Positions 1-9,861 of a stretch of DNA of 64,000 bases are shown here, one piece after another (position 1 is the first letter of the stretch; each line of letters begins with the position of its first letter). The position numbers and the translations under genes were made by a program. Under the pieces are notes generated by a model. It was not told where the DNA came from and did no database searches. It saw only the letters and a list, made by a program, of their open reading frames with translations. This stretch comes from Tomocerus qinae (Eukaryota; Arthropoda; Collembola; Entomobryomorpha; Tomoceridae): contig CM034546.1 in assembly GCA_020055645.1 (NCBI GenBank), positions 65,596,001 through 65,660,000 on the forward strand, in the 5' to 3' direction.

Positions 1-185
1 ATTCGATACAAATCATTATTGTCTTTTACTGCTTTCACTGAGAACCATTTTGATTGGCTACGTGGTAGAGCTGTTAACGCCAAACAACGATATTTCGTCA
101 TTTTGCAAATGACGCGTATGTGGAAAATCTGTATTATACAAAATCGAAAACACGGCACAATTTTCAAATTAAATGTTCTTCAATA
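1..185 (+). CDS. 3' end of an unidentified ORF of a third viral segment (partial)
   Basis: Frame 1 is open from the first base to a TAA at 183-185, giving about 61 codons rich in basic and aromatic residues. It runs toward the L terminus, in the same sense as the 164-residue gene of the other segments and opposite to the capsid gene. I do not recognise the protein. By position it could be the end of a non-structural (replication) protein, which is otherwise missing from the array, but no helicase or nuclease motif is visible in this short tail. A minus-strand frame from an ATG near 141 to the edge is also open for about 33 codons, so the coding strand is not certain. Confidence 0.35.
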
Positions 186-470
186 ATTAATAATTATTTT
201 GTGAAAATATTATATTAAAAGTATGATATTTCACAATAGATTGTAAATATCCAAAACCTAATTTTGTAAATATTTAGAAATATATTAAATGTTTCCTTAC
301 CAAATGTCCAGATAAATAATCCAATCAGAAATAACGCTATGATAAGACATATAATGTCCACCAAAGTATACATTCAATATCCAAAATGTGTAAATTGATG
401 GATTTTAAATGTTTTGAATAATTGTGAAGGATTATTGCGTATTATTATTTCGAAAAATTATTTGAAATAA
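186..470. other. AT-rich non-coding end of the partial viral segment
   Basis: No open frame of note. The sequence is very AT-rich and unlike the corresponding part of the other segments. Similarity to the other copies starts at about 471, so this stretch marks the partial segment as a distinct type, or as host DNA if the left boundary lies here. Confidence 0.4.
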
Positions 471-758
471 TATAATCTCTGGGAAACTTTAGGAGCTATT
501 GACACTTTGAAAGGCTGAGGGCAAATGAGCCTCCAAACCCCAACAACCTCCTTTTATAACCTTCTCCCAACGTTTCTCGGACGTCCTGAGAACCTGTTTG
601 TACCGCCGCTGGAGAAACCCTCGGGATTTTCCGTCAGCAGCGTCCGTCCTTGATAGAGGTCATTGATACACCCCAACGATTCTCCGACGTTCTGAGGCTC
701 CTTGAACAAGGTCAATGATCTTTGTGGGAGGGGGGGCAGCCCCCCAACCAGCTTTTAT
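471..758 (-). promoter_or_regulatory. L terminal region with inward-facing TATA box (partial segment)
   Basis: This block recurs at 2669-2957, 3247-3536, 5449-5738, 7650-7939 and, slightly shorter, 11563-11800. Read on the strand leading away from the palindrome it contains a TATA box (TATAAAA, here about 551-559), the only obvious core promoter in the block. On the capsid segment this promoter faces the capsid gene. On the other segments it points into the non-coding side, so its use there is doubtful. Confidence 0.55.
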
Positions 759-1047
759 AGGCCTCGGGACAAAACAGCTCAACACTGTTGCCTTTTTCTT
801 CCTTTTTCCACATTTCCCTGGGCCTAAAAGCCTCAAAAGAACCCAAACCTTCAACCAGAGCGTCGTCAGCAGCTGTTGGGGGTCGCTGGGGGGCCGCGTG
901 GCCCCCCAGCACGTGAACAACGACCCCCAACAGCTGCTGACGACGCTCTGGTTGAAGGTTTGGGTTCTTTTGAGGCTTTTAGGCCCAGGGAAATGTGGAA
1001 AAAGGAAGAAAAAGGCAACAGTGTTGAGCTGTTTTGTCCCGAGGCCT
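759..1047. repeat. Terminal palindrome 1 (centre 903, orientation A; L on left, R on right)
   Basis: Two arms of about 122 bp, starting AGGCCTCGGGAC on the left and ending with its complement on the right, flank a 45-bp centre at 881-925. The centre holds a GC-rich 11-bp cross-arm stem with a 4-nt tip and an unpaired spacer containing CACGTG. It would fold as a T-shaped hairpin of parvovirus type. In orientation A the GC-rich stem precedes the spacer on the plus strand. Confidence 0.85.
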
Positions 1048-1550
1048 AATAAGGGGGGTGGTGTGGCCACTCCCCTTACGAAAAGAAATGATATGTGTTT
1101 TTATGAAAATGAGGCTAATTTTTCAAAAAACAGCAGTGTCGTATTGTTTGGTGACGTCAGAATGGTTCTGAGGCGGCCATTTTGAATCCGGTGTCAAAAA
1201 TGAGGAATGTTTGTCCGTTAAGAAAATATGACGTTTTGAAATCGTTTGTGTCGAATGGGAGATATTAGTCTTTATTTGCAAAGAGAATTGTGAAGAGAAT
1301 CTTATTTATTTTCTGCCTGAGAACCGGTTTGGACTGCCGCTGCTGCCACTATATACAAGAGTTTTTGCAGAGCGGAGTGTAACAGAGCGGAGTGTGTAGT
1401 ATAAGAAGATCAGTAGCTATTGTGTAATCATTCTCTAGTCGTGCAATGCTCTGTGTGTACCTGTTGACTAATAGCTAGAGATCTATTGCTGGACTTTAAA
1501 AATGTAAATAAACAGAATGCTTTCTCGTTTTACTATGTCAGTGTATTGCC
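1048..1550 (+). promoter_or_regulatory. R terminal region and promoter of the Cys-rich gene
   Basis: This block recurs beside the R side of the other segments (4655-5159, 6856-7360, 9058-9572, and 9862-10204 on the capsid segment). It contains a perfect CRE/ATF site TGACGTCA at 1152-1159, a TATA-like TATATA at about 1350-1355, a tandem 15-bp repeat (AGAGCGGAGTGT core) after it, and an arthropod-type initiator TCAGT at 1410-1414. All face inward toward the two ORFs. Function is inferred from motifs only. Confidence 0.5.
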
Positions 1551-1745
1551 ATGCATTTTAACGGAGAATGCACTGGACGGTATTCTAAGGTGAAAATGGA
1601 GCGGGAATATGTTGATACATTGTTATTTGCAATGTATAAATACAATGCGATGCTTCTATTAGCTAACAATTGCCAAATAAATCTCCAACAACTTTTCCCT
1701 CTATTTCAATATGGTAAGATTGGTATTTATTATCTCATTTGGTAA
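1551..1745 (+). CDS. 64-codon ORF, segment copy 1
   Basis: ATG at 1551, stop at 1743-1745. It is conserved in all four copies of this segment with two residue changes that group copies 1 and 3 against 2 and 4. I do not recognise it. It may be a first exon. A strong donor-like site (ATG/GTAAGA) has its GT at 1714-1715, and a weaker one has its GT at 1742-1743. Only the weaker one would join in frame to an acceptor ending at 1954 just before the start of the next ORF. Independent translation is equally possible. Confidence 0.45.
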   Translation: MHFNGECTGRYSKVKMEREYVDTLLFAMYKYNAMLLLANNCQINLQQLFPLFQYGKIGIYYLIW

Positions 1746-1955
1746 TTATTTCATTGAATATTCACAAAATAAATTGTTATAATTCCAAATAATTATTATG
1801 AGAAACAAATAAGAATTTACCTTGGCACTCCAGTCTCACAGCTTTGGAAATAATTTCATTGATTATATCCAAAATGCCCTTTATAATTATTTAATTAATA
1901 AGTTTAAATAAACAAATAAAATATTCACATTACCTTGTTAATCCAGTCTCACAGT

Positions 1956-2450
1956 ATGGTCGCCGGTCGAGTGTGGACAGAAAGCCGCTGCTTTGCTCGT
2001 CAAAGGATCTGGAATTCTGAATGCGACCGAAAAGTCGACAGGTGGTACTTTGCTCCATGTATGAGCAATCCACAACATTTGTGCGATGGAACTTGCTCAC
2101 GGTATAGTTCCAACCCTTTAAATACTATCAGGGAGCTTCCGTTCTGGGATTCACCCACTAAACAATATTACTATCCTGCTACGCACCCAAACTGCAATTT
2201 GGATAGCGAGAATTTTATATTTTGCTGCGATACCCAATATTTTCCTGCCATTCAAGTAGGAAATGACCCCTGGGAATATCCACGATTTTGGCATATGAAA
2301 GATCGTTATTCATCTGGATATGATTTCATATCCTATGGACATGGGATAAAGTATTCTTCCCAATTTTTCTACCCTACCTCCGAAGACGCCACACGCATGG
2401 CATTGGAAACGTGTATGCAATCTGCATATAAAATTGAATATATTCCTTAA
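1956..2450 (+). CDS. Cys-rich 164-residue protein of unknown family, segment copy 1
   Basis: I place the start at the ATG at 1956, which has a good context (A at -3, G at +4). The frame is open upstream to 1935 without an earlier ATG. The protein is rich in Cys (9), Tyr and Trp. Cysteines fall near residues 12, 23, 35, 43, 47, 80, 90 and 91, including a CxxxC at 43-47 and an adjacent CC pair, which suggests a metal-binding or disulphide-bonded fold. No signal peptide is seen. It ends at TAA 2448-2450, and an AATAAA lies at 2462-2467. The protein is identical in all four copies. By position it takes the place of a non-structural gene. Densoviruses have small accessory NS proteins, but I cannot assign it to one. 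Confidence 0.7.
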   Translation: MVAGRVWTESRCFARQRIWNSECDRKVDRWYFAPCMSNPQHLCDGTCSRYSSNPLNTIRELPFWDSPTKQYYYPATHPNCNLDSENFIFCCDTQYFPAIQVGNDPWEYPRFWHMKDRYSSGYDFISYGHGIKYSSQFFYPTSEDATRMALETCMQSAYKIEYIP

Positions 2451-2957
2451 AAATGTGTAATAATAAAATGTTTGAAATCTAACAAAATTCTAATTATTTC
2501 CCATTGTTAGAAATATCAAGACTATAAGAAAACTGCATAATTTCATAAAATTATATTAAAATAATTTTGATAGAAACCGCTAGCAATAATTAATAAAATT
2601 ACTGCATTAGAAATTCTGAACTAATATAATTATCGGAGCACTTCTTAATATTATCACTTCTTAAATTAATATAATCTCTGGGAAACTTTAGGAGCTATTG
2701 ACACTTTGAAAGGCTGAGGGCAAATGAGCCTCCAAACCCCAACAACCTCCTTTTATAACCTCCTCCCAACGTTTCTCGGACGTCCTGAGAACCTGTTTGT
2801 ACCGCCGCTGGAGAAACCCTCGGGATTTTCCGTCAGCAGCGTCCGTCCTTGATAGAGGTCATTGATACACCCCAACGATTCTCCGACGTTCTGAGGCTCC
2901 TTGAACAAGGTCAATGATCTTTGTGGGAGGGGGGGCAGCCCCCAACCAGCTTTTTAT
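2451..2957. other. 3' tail and L region of segment copy 1
   Basis: An AATAAA polyadenylation signal lies at 2462-2467, followed by an AT-rich stretch to about 2668 and then the L region with its TATA box on the minus strand. No ORF of note. Confidence 0.5.
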
Positions 2958-3246
2958 AGGCCTCGGGACAAAACAGCTCAACACTGTTGCCTTTTTCTTC
3001 CTTTTTCCACATTTCCCTGGGCCTAAAAGCCTCAAAAGAACCCAAACCTTCAACCAGAGCGTCGTCAGCAGCTGTTGGGGGTCGTTGTTCACGTGCTGGG
3101 GGGCCACGCGGCCCCCCAGCGACCCCCAACAGCTGCTGACGACGCTCTGGTTGAAGGTTTGGGTTCTTTTGAGGCTTTTAGGCCCAGGGAAATGTGGAAA
3201 AAGGAAGAAAAAGGCAACAGTGTTGAGCTGTTTTGTCCCGAGGCCT
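2958..3246. repeat. Terminal palindrome 2 (centre 3102, orientation B; L on both sides)
   Basis: Same arms as palindrome 1 but the 45-bp centre (3080-3124) is the reverse complement. L regions lie on both sides, so this is a head-to-head junction, and copies 1 and 2 together form an inverted repeat of about 4.4 kb. Confidence 0.85.
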
Positions 3247-3754
3247 ATAAAAGCTGGTTGGGGGGCTGCCCCCCCTCCCACAAAGATCATTGACCTTGTT
3301 CAAGGAGCCTCAGAACGTCGGAGAATCGTTGGGGTGTATCAATGACCTCTATCAAGGACGGACGCTGCTGACGGAAAATCCCGAGGGTTTCTCCAGCGGC
3401 GGTACAAACAGGTTCTCAGGACGTCCGAGAAACGTTGGGAGGAGGTTATAAAAGGAGGTTGTTGGGGTTTGGAGGCTCATTTGCCCTCAGCCTTTCAAAG
3501 TGTCAATAGCTCCTAAAGTTTCCCAGAGATTATATTAATTTAAGAAGTGATAATATTAAGAAGTGCTCCGATAATTATATTAGTTCAGAATTTCTAATGC
3601 AGTAATTTTATTAATTATTGCTAGCGGTTTCTATCAAAATTATTTTAATATAATTTTATGAAATTATGCAGTTTTCTTATAGTCTTGATATTTCCTAACA
3701 ATGGGAAATAATTAGAATTTTGTTAGATTTCAAACATTTTATTATTACACATTT

Positions 3755-4249
3755 TTAAGGAATATATTCAATTTTATATGCAGATTGCATACACGTTTCC
3801 AATGCCATGCGTGTGGCGTCTTCGGAGGTAGGGTAGAAAAATTGGGAAGAATACTTTATCCCATGTCCATAGGATATGAAATCATATCCAGATGAATAAC
3901 GATCTTTCATATGCCAAAATCGTGGATATTCCCAGGGGTCATTTCCTACTTGAATGGCAGGAAAATATTGGGTATCGCAGCAAAATATAAAATTCTCGCT
4001 ATCCAAATTGCAGTTTGGGTGCGTAGCAGGATAGTAATATTGTTTAGTGGGTGAATCCCAGAACGGAAGCTCCCTGATAGTATTTAAAGGGTTGGAACTA
4101 TACCGTGAGCAAGTTCCATCGCACAAATGTTGTGGATTGCTCATACATGGAGCAAAGTACCACCTGTCGACTTTTCGGTCGCATTCAGAATTCCAGATCC
4201 TTTGACGAGCAAAGCAGCGGCTTTCTGTCCACACTCGACCGGCGACCAT
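3755..4249 (-). CDS. Cys-rich 164-residue protein, segment copy 2
   Basis: Identical in residue sequence to the copy at 1956-2450. The start is the ATG at 4247-4249. It is intact. Confidence 0.7.
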   Translation of the reverse strand: MVAGRVWTESRCFARQRIWNSECDRKVDRWYFAPCMSNPQHLCDGTCSRYSSNPLNTIRELPFWDSPTKQYYYPATHPNCNLDSENFIFCCDTQYFPAIQVGNDPWEYPRFWHMKDRYSSGYDFISYGHGIKYSSQFFYPTSEDATRMALETCMQSAYKIEYIP

Positions 4250-4459
4250 ACTGTGAGACTGGATTAACAAGGTAATGTGAATATTTTATTTGTTTATTTA
4301 AACTTATTAATTAAATAATTATAAAGGGCATTTTGGATATAATCAATGAAATTATTTCCAAAGCTGTGAGACTGGAGTGCCAAGGTAAATTCTTATTTGT
4401 TTCTCATAATAATTATTTGGAATTATAACAATTTATTTTGTGAATATTCAATGAAATAA

Positions 4460-4654
4460 TTACCAAATGAGATAATAAATACCAATCTTACCATATTGAA
4501 ATAGAGGGAAAAGTTGTTGGAGATTTATTTTGCAATTGTTAGCTAATATAAGCATCGCATTGTATTTATACATTGCAAATAACAATGTATCAACATATTC
4601 CCGCTCCATTTTCACCTTAGAATACCGTCCAGTGCATTCTCCGTTAAAATGCAT
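4460..4654 (-). CDS. 64-codon ORF, segment copy 2
   Basis: Same ORF as at 1551, with two substitutions (Leu to Ile and Gln to Lys in the middle of the protein) shared with copy 4. Open and intact. Confidence 0.45.
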   Translation of the reverse strand: MHFNGECTGRYSKVKMEREYVDTLLFAMYKYNAMLILANNCKINLQQLFPLFQYGKIGIYYLIW

Positions 4655-5159
4655 GGCAACACACTGACATAGTAAAACGAGAAAGCATTCTGTTTATTTA
4701 CATTTTTAAAGTCCAGCAATAGATCTCTAGCTATTAGTCAACAGGTACACACAGAGCATTGCACGACTAGAGAATGATTACACAATAGCTACTGATCTTC
4801 TTATACTACACACTCCGCTCTGTTACACTCCGCTCTGCAAAAAACTCTTGTATATAGTGGCAGCAGCGGCAGTCCAAACCGGTTCTCAGGCAGAAAATAA
4901 ATAATATTCTCTTCACAATTCTCTTTGCAAATAAAGACTAATGTCTCCCATTCGACACAAACGATTTCAAAACGTCATATTTTCTTAACGGACAAACATT
5001 CCTCATTTTTGACACCGGATTCAAAATGGCCGCCTCAGAACCATTCTGACGTCACCAAACAATACGACACTGCTGTTTTTTGAAAAATTAGCCTCATTTT
5101 CATAAAAACACATATCATTTCTTTTCGTAAGGGGGAGTGGCCACACCACCCCCCTTATT

Positions 5160-5448
5160 AGGCCTCGGGACAAAACAGCTCAACACTGTTGCCTTTTTCT
5201 TCCTTTTTCCACATTTCCCTGGGCCTAAAAGCCTCAAAAGAACCCAAACCTTCAACCAGAGCGTCGTCAGCAGCTGTTGGGGGTCGTTGTTCACGTGCTG
5301 GGGGGCCACGCGGCCCCCCAGCGACCCCCAACAGCTGCTGACGACGCTCTGGTTGAAGGTTTGGGTTCTTTGAGGCTTTTAGGCCCAGGGAAATGTGGAA
5401 AAAGGAAGAAAAAGGCAACAGTGTTGAGCTGTTTTGTCCCGAGGCCTA
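5160..5448. repeat. Terminal palindrome 3 (centre 5304, orientation B; R left, L right)
   Basis: Head-to-tail junction between copies 2 and 3. Its flanks are the same as at palindrome 4 but its centre (5282-5326) is inverted relative to it, so the two form a matched flip/flop pair. One base is missing in the right arm. Confidence 0.85.
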
Positions 5449-5955
5449 TAAAAGCTGGTTGGGGGGCTGCCCCCCCTCCCACAAAGATCATTGACCTTGT
5501 TCAAGGAGCCTCAGAACGTCGGAGAATCGTTGGGGTATATCAATGACCTCTATCAAGGACGGACGCTGCTGACGGAAAATCCCGAGGGTTTCTCCAGCGG
5601 CGGTACAAACAGGTTCTCAGGACGTCCGAGAAACGTTGGGAGGAGGTTATAAAAGGAGGTTGTTGGGGTTTGGAGGCTCATTTGCCCTCAGCCTTTCAAA
5701 GTGTCAATAGCTCCTAAAGTTTCCCAGAGATTATATTAATTTAAGAAGTGATAATATTAAGAAGTGCTCCGATAATTATATTAGTTCAGAATTTCTAATG
5801 CAGTAATTTTATTAATTATTGCTAGCGGTTTCTATCAAAATTATTTTAATATAATTTTATGAAATTATGCAGTTTTCTTATAGTCTTGATATTTCCTAAC
5901 AATGGGAAATAATTAGAATTTTGTTAGATTTCAAACATTTTATTATTACACATTT

Positions 5956-6450
5956 TTAAGGAATATATTCAATTTTATATGCAGATTGCATACACGTTTC
6001 CAATGCCATGCGTGTGGCGTCTTCGGAGGTAGGGTAGAAAAATTGGGAAGAATACTTTATCCCATGTCCATAGGATATGAAATCATATCCAGATGAATAA
6101 CGATCTTTCATATGCCAAAATCGTGGATATTCCCAGGGGTCATTTCCTACTTGAATGGCAGGAAAATATTGGGTATCGCAGCAAAATATAAAATTCTCGC
6201 TATCCAAATTGCAGTTTGGGTGCGTAGCAGGATAGTAATATTGTTTAGTGGGTGAATCCCAGAACGGAAGCTCCCTGATAGTATTTAAAGGGTTGGAACT
6301 ATACCGTGAGCAAGTTCCATCGCACAAATGTTGTGGATTGCTCATACATGGAGCAAAGTACCACCTGTCGACTTTTCGGTCGCATTCAGAATTCCAGATC
6401 CTTTGACGAGCAAAGCAGCGGCTTTCTGTCCACACTCGACCGGCGACCAT
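5956..6450 (-). CDS. Cys-rich 164-residue protein, segment copy 3
   Basis: Identical in residue sequence to the copy at 1956-2450; start ATG at 6448-6450; intact. Confidence 0.7.
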   Translation of the reverse strand: MVAGRVWTESRCFARQRIWNSECDRKVDRWYFAPCMSNPQHLCDGTCSRYSSNPLNTIRELPFWDSPTKQYYYPATHPNCNLDSENFIFCCDTQYFPAIQVGNDPWEYPRFWHMKDRYSSGYDFISYGHGIKYSSQFFYPTSEDATRMALETCMQSAYKIEYIP

Positions 6451-6660
6451 ACTGTGAGACTGGATTAACAAGGTAATGTGAATATTTTATTTGTTTATTT
6501 AAACTTATTAATTAAATAATTATAAAGGGCATTTTGGATATAATCAATGAAATTATTTCCAAAGCTGTGAGACTGGAGTGCCAAGGTAAATTCTTATTTG
6601 TTTCTCATAATAATTATTTGGAATTATAACAATTTATTTTGTGAATATTCAATGAAATAA

Positions 6661-6855
6661 TTACCAAATGAGATAATAAATACCAATCTTACCATATTGA
6701 AATAGAGGGAAAAGTTGTTGGAGATTTATTTGGCAATTGTTAGCTAATAGAAGCATCGCATTGTATTTATACATTGCAAATAACAATGTATCAACATATT
6801 CCCGCTCCATTTTCACCTTAGAATACCGTCCAGTGCATTCTCCGTTAAAATGCAT
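6661..6855 (-). CDS. 64-codon ORF, segment copy 3
   Basis: Identical to the ORF at 1551-1745. Confidence 0.45.
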   Translation of the reverse strand: MHFNGECTGRYSKVKMEREYVDTLLFAMYKYNAMLLLANNCQINLQQLFPLFQYGKIGIYYLIW

Positions 6856-7360
6856 GGCAATACACTGACATAGTAAAACGAGAAAGCATTCTGTTTATTT
6901 ACATTTTTAAAGTCCAGCAATAGATCTCTAGCTATTAGTCAACAGGTACACACAGAGCATTGCACGACTAGAGAATGATTACACAATAGCTACTGATCTT
7001 CTTATACTACACACTCCGCTCTGTTACACTCCGCTCTGCAAAAAACTCTTGTATATAGTGGCAGCAGCGGCAGTCCAAACCGGTTCTCAGGCAGAAAATA
7101 AATAAGATTCTCTTCACAATTCTCTTTGCAAATAAAGACTAATATCTCCCATTCGACACAAACGATTTCAAAACGTCATATTTTCTTAACGGACAAACAT
7201 TCCTCATTTTTGACACCGGATTCAAAATGGCCGCCTCAGAACCATTCTGACGTCACCAAACAATACGACACTGCTGTTTTTTGAAAAATTAGCCTCATTT
7301 TCATAAAAACACATATCATTTCTTTTCGTAAGGGGGAGTGGCCACACCACCCCCCTTATT

Positions 7361-7649
7361 AGGCCTCGGGACAAAACAGCTCAACACTGTTGCCTTTTTC
7401 TTCCTTTTTCCACATTTCCCTGGGCCTAAAACCCTCAAAAGAACCCAAACCTTCAACCAGAGCGTCGTCAGCAGCTGTTGGGGGTCGCTGGGGGGCCGCG
7501 TGGCCCCCCAGCACGTGAACAACGACCCCCAACAGCTGCTGACGACGCTCTGGTTGAAGGTTTGGGTTCTTTTGAGGCTTTTAGGCCCAGGGAAATGTGG
7601 AAAAAGGAAGAAAAAGGCAACAGTGTTGAGCTGTTTTGTCCCGAGGCCT
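7361..7649. repeat. Terminal palindrome 4 (centre 7505, orientation A; R left, L right)
   Basis: Head-to-tail junction between copies 3 and 4. The centre at 7483-7527 is in the opposite state to palindrome 3 in the same context. One base differs between the arms. Confidence 0.85.
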
Positions 7650-8157
7650 ATAAAAGCTGGTTGGGGGGCTGCCCCCCCTCCCACAAAGATCATTGACCTT
7701 GTTCAAGGAGCCTCAGAACGTCGGAGAATCGTTGGGGTGTATCAATGACCTCTATCAAGGACGGACGCTGCTGACGGAAAATCCCGAGGGTTTCTCCAGC
7801 GGCGGTACAAACAGGTTCTCAGGACGTCCGAGAAACGTTGGGAGGAGGTTATAAAAGGAGGTTGTTGGGGTTTGGAGGCTCATTTGCCCTCAGCCTTTCA
7901 AAGTGTCAATAGCTCCTAAAGTTTCCCAGAGATTATATTAATTTAAGAAGTGATAATATTAAGAAGTGCTCCGATAATTATATTAGTTCAGAATTTCTAA
8001 TGCAGTAATTTTATTAATTATTGCTAGCGGTTTCTATCAAAATTATTTTAATATAATTTTATGAAATTATGCAGTTTTCTTATAGTCTTGATATTTCCTA
8101 ACAATGGGAAATAATTAGAATTTTGTTAGATTTCAAACATTTTATTATTACACATTT

Positions 8158-8652
8158 TTAAGGAATATATTCAATTTTATATGCAGATTGCATACACGTT
8201 TCCAATGCCATGCGTGTGGCGTCTTCGGAGGTAGGGTAGAAAAATTGGGAAGAATACTTTATCCCATGTCCATAGGATATGAAATCATATCCAGATGAAT
8301 AACGATCTTTCATATGCCAAAATCGTGGATATTCCCAGGGGTCATTTCCTACTTGAATGGCAGGAAAATATTGGGTATCGCAGCAAAATATAAAATTCTC
8401 GCTATCCAAATTGCAGTTTGGGTGCGTAGCAGGATAGTAATATTGTTTAGTGGGTGAATCCCAGAACGGAAGCTCCCTGATAGTATTTAAAGGGTTGGAA
8501 CTATACCGTGAGCAAGTTCCATCGCACAAATGTTGTGGATTGCTCATACATGGAGCAAAGTACCACCTGTCGACTTTTCGGTCGCATTCAGAATTCCAGA
8601 TCCTTTGACGAGCAAAGCAGCGGCTTTCTGTCCACACTCGACCGGCGACCAT
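8158..8652 (-). CDS. Cys-rich 164-residue protein, segment copy 4
   Basis: Identical in residue sequence to the other three copies; start ATG at 8650-8652; intact. Confidence 0.7.
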   Translation of the reverse strand: MVAGRVWTESRCFARQRIWNSECDRKVDRWYFAPCMSNPQHLCDGTCSRYSSNPLNTIRELPFWDSPTKQYYYPATHPNCNLDSENFIFCCDTQYFPAIQVGNDPWEYPRFWHMKDRYSSGYDFISYGHGIKYSSQFFYPTSEDATRMALETCMQSAYKIEYIP

Positions 8653-8862
8653 ACTGTGAGACTGGATTAACAAGGTAATGTGAATATTTTATTTGTTTAT
8701 TTAAACTTATTAATTAAATAATTATAAAGGGCATTTTGGATATAATCAATGAAATTATTTCCAAAGCTGTGAGACTGGAGTGCCAAGGTAAATTCTTATT
8801 TGTTTCTCATAATAATTATTTGGAATTATAACAATTTATTTTGTGAATATTCAATGAAATAA

Positions 8863-9057
8863 TTACCAAATGAGATAATAAATACCAATCTTACCATATT
8901 GAAATAGAGGGAAAAGTTGTTGGAGATTTATTTTGCAATTGTTAGCTAATATAAGCATCGCATTGTATTTATACATTGCAAATAACAATGTATCAACATA
9001 TTCCCGCTCCATTTTCACCTTAGAATACCGTCCAGTGCATTCTCCGTTAAAATGCAT
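8863..9057 (-). CDS. 64-codon ORF, segment copy 4
   Basis: Identical to the copy-2 variant; open and intact. Confidence 0.45.
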   Translation of the reverse strand: MHFNGECTGRYSKVKMEREYVDTLLFAMYKYNAMLILANNCKINLQQLFPLFQYGKIGIYYLIW

Positions 9058-9572
9058 GGCAACACACTGACATAGTAAAACGAGAAAGCATTCTGTTTAT
9101 TTACATTTTTAAAGTCCAGCAATAGATCTCTAGCTATTAGTCAACAGGTACACACAGAGCATTGCACGACTAGAGAATGATTACACAATAGCTACTGATC
9201 TTCTTATACTACACACTCCGCTCTGTTACACTCCGCTCTGCAAAAAACTCTTGTATATAGTGGCAGCAGCGGCAGTCCAAACCGGTTCTCAGGCAGAAAA
9301 TAAATAAGAATCTCTTCACAATTCTCTTTGCAAATAAAGACTAATGTCTCCCATTCGACACAAACGATTTCAAAACGTCATATTTTCTTAACGGACAAAC
9401 ATTCCTCATTTTTGACACCGGATTCAAAATGGCCGCCTCAGAACCATTCTGACGTCACCAAACAACAAGACACTGCTGTTTTTTGAAAAACTAGCCAAAA
9501 TTAGCCTCATTTTCATAAAAACACATATCATTTCTTTTCGTAAGGGGGAGTGGCCACACCACCCCCCTTATT

Positions 9573-9861
9573 AGGCCTCGGGACAAAACAGCTCAACACT
9601 GTTGCCTTTTTCTTCCTTTTTCCACATTTCCCTGGGCCTAAAAGCCTCAAAAGAACCCAAACCTTCAACCAGAGCGTCGTCAGCAGCTGTTGGGGGTCGT
9701 TGTTCACGTGCTGGGGGGCCACGCGGCCCCCCAGCGACCCCCAACAGCTGCTGACGACGCTAGGTTGAAGGTTTGGGTTCTTTTGAGGCTTTTAGGCCCA
9801 GGGAAATGTGGAAAAAGGAAGAAAAAGGCAACAGTGTTGAGCTGTTTTGTCCCGAGGCCTA
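9573..9861. repeat. Terminal palindrome 5 (centre 9717, orientation B; R on both sides)
   Basis: Junction of segment copy 4 with the capsid segment, R against R. The right arm has a 2-nt deletion near 9761. Palindromic similarity continues through both R regions to about 9230 and 10204, where the coding parts diverge. Confidence 0.85.

Larger units (their letters stand above)
903..3102 (+). mobile_element. Viral segment copy 1 (plus orientation, R to L)
   Basis: The distance between palindrome centres is 2199 bp. The order is R region, 64-codon ORF, Cys-rich ORF, AT-rich tail, L region. At the next palindrome it meets copy 2 in the opposite orientation (L against L). It carries the same single-base variants in the 64-codon ORF and the R region as copy 3. 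Confidence 0.8.
3102..5304 (-). mobile_element. Viral segment copy 2 (minus orientation)
   Basis: Centre-to-centre length is 2202 bp. Same content as copy 1 in reverse. Variants in the 64-codon ORF and the R region match copy 4 rather than copies 1 and 3. Confidence 0.8.
5304..7505 (-). mobile_element. Viral segment copy 3 (minus orientation)
   Basis: Centre-to-centre length is 2201 bp, head to tail with copies 2 and 4. Its variants match copy 1. Confidence 0.8.
7505..9717 (-). mobile_element. Viral segment copy 4 (minus orientation)
   Basis: Centre-to-centre length is 2212 bp. Its 64-codon ORF matches copy 2. Its R region has an extra short insertion (about 9487-9505) that is shared with the capsid segment on the other side of palindrome 5, so the two are related near this junction. 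Confidence 0.8.

Noticed and set aside
715..1185. Long frames through the terminal palindromes (60-156 codons, both strands)
   Set aside because: They are symmetric readings of GC-rich palindrome arms, occur in several frames at once and differ between flip and flop forms; they are not genes.
1935..1955. Earlier start of the Cys-rich protein at 1935
   Set aside because: The codon there is TTG; the first ATG in frame, with good context, is at 1956.
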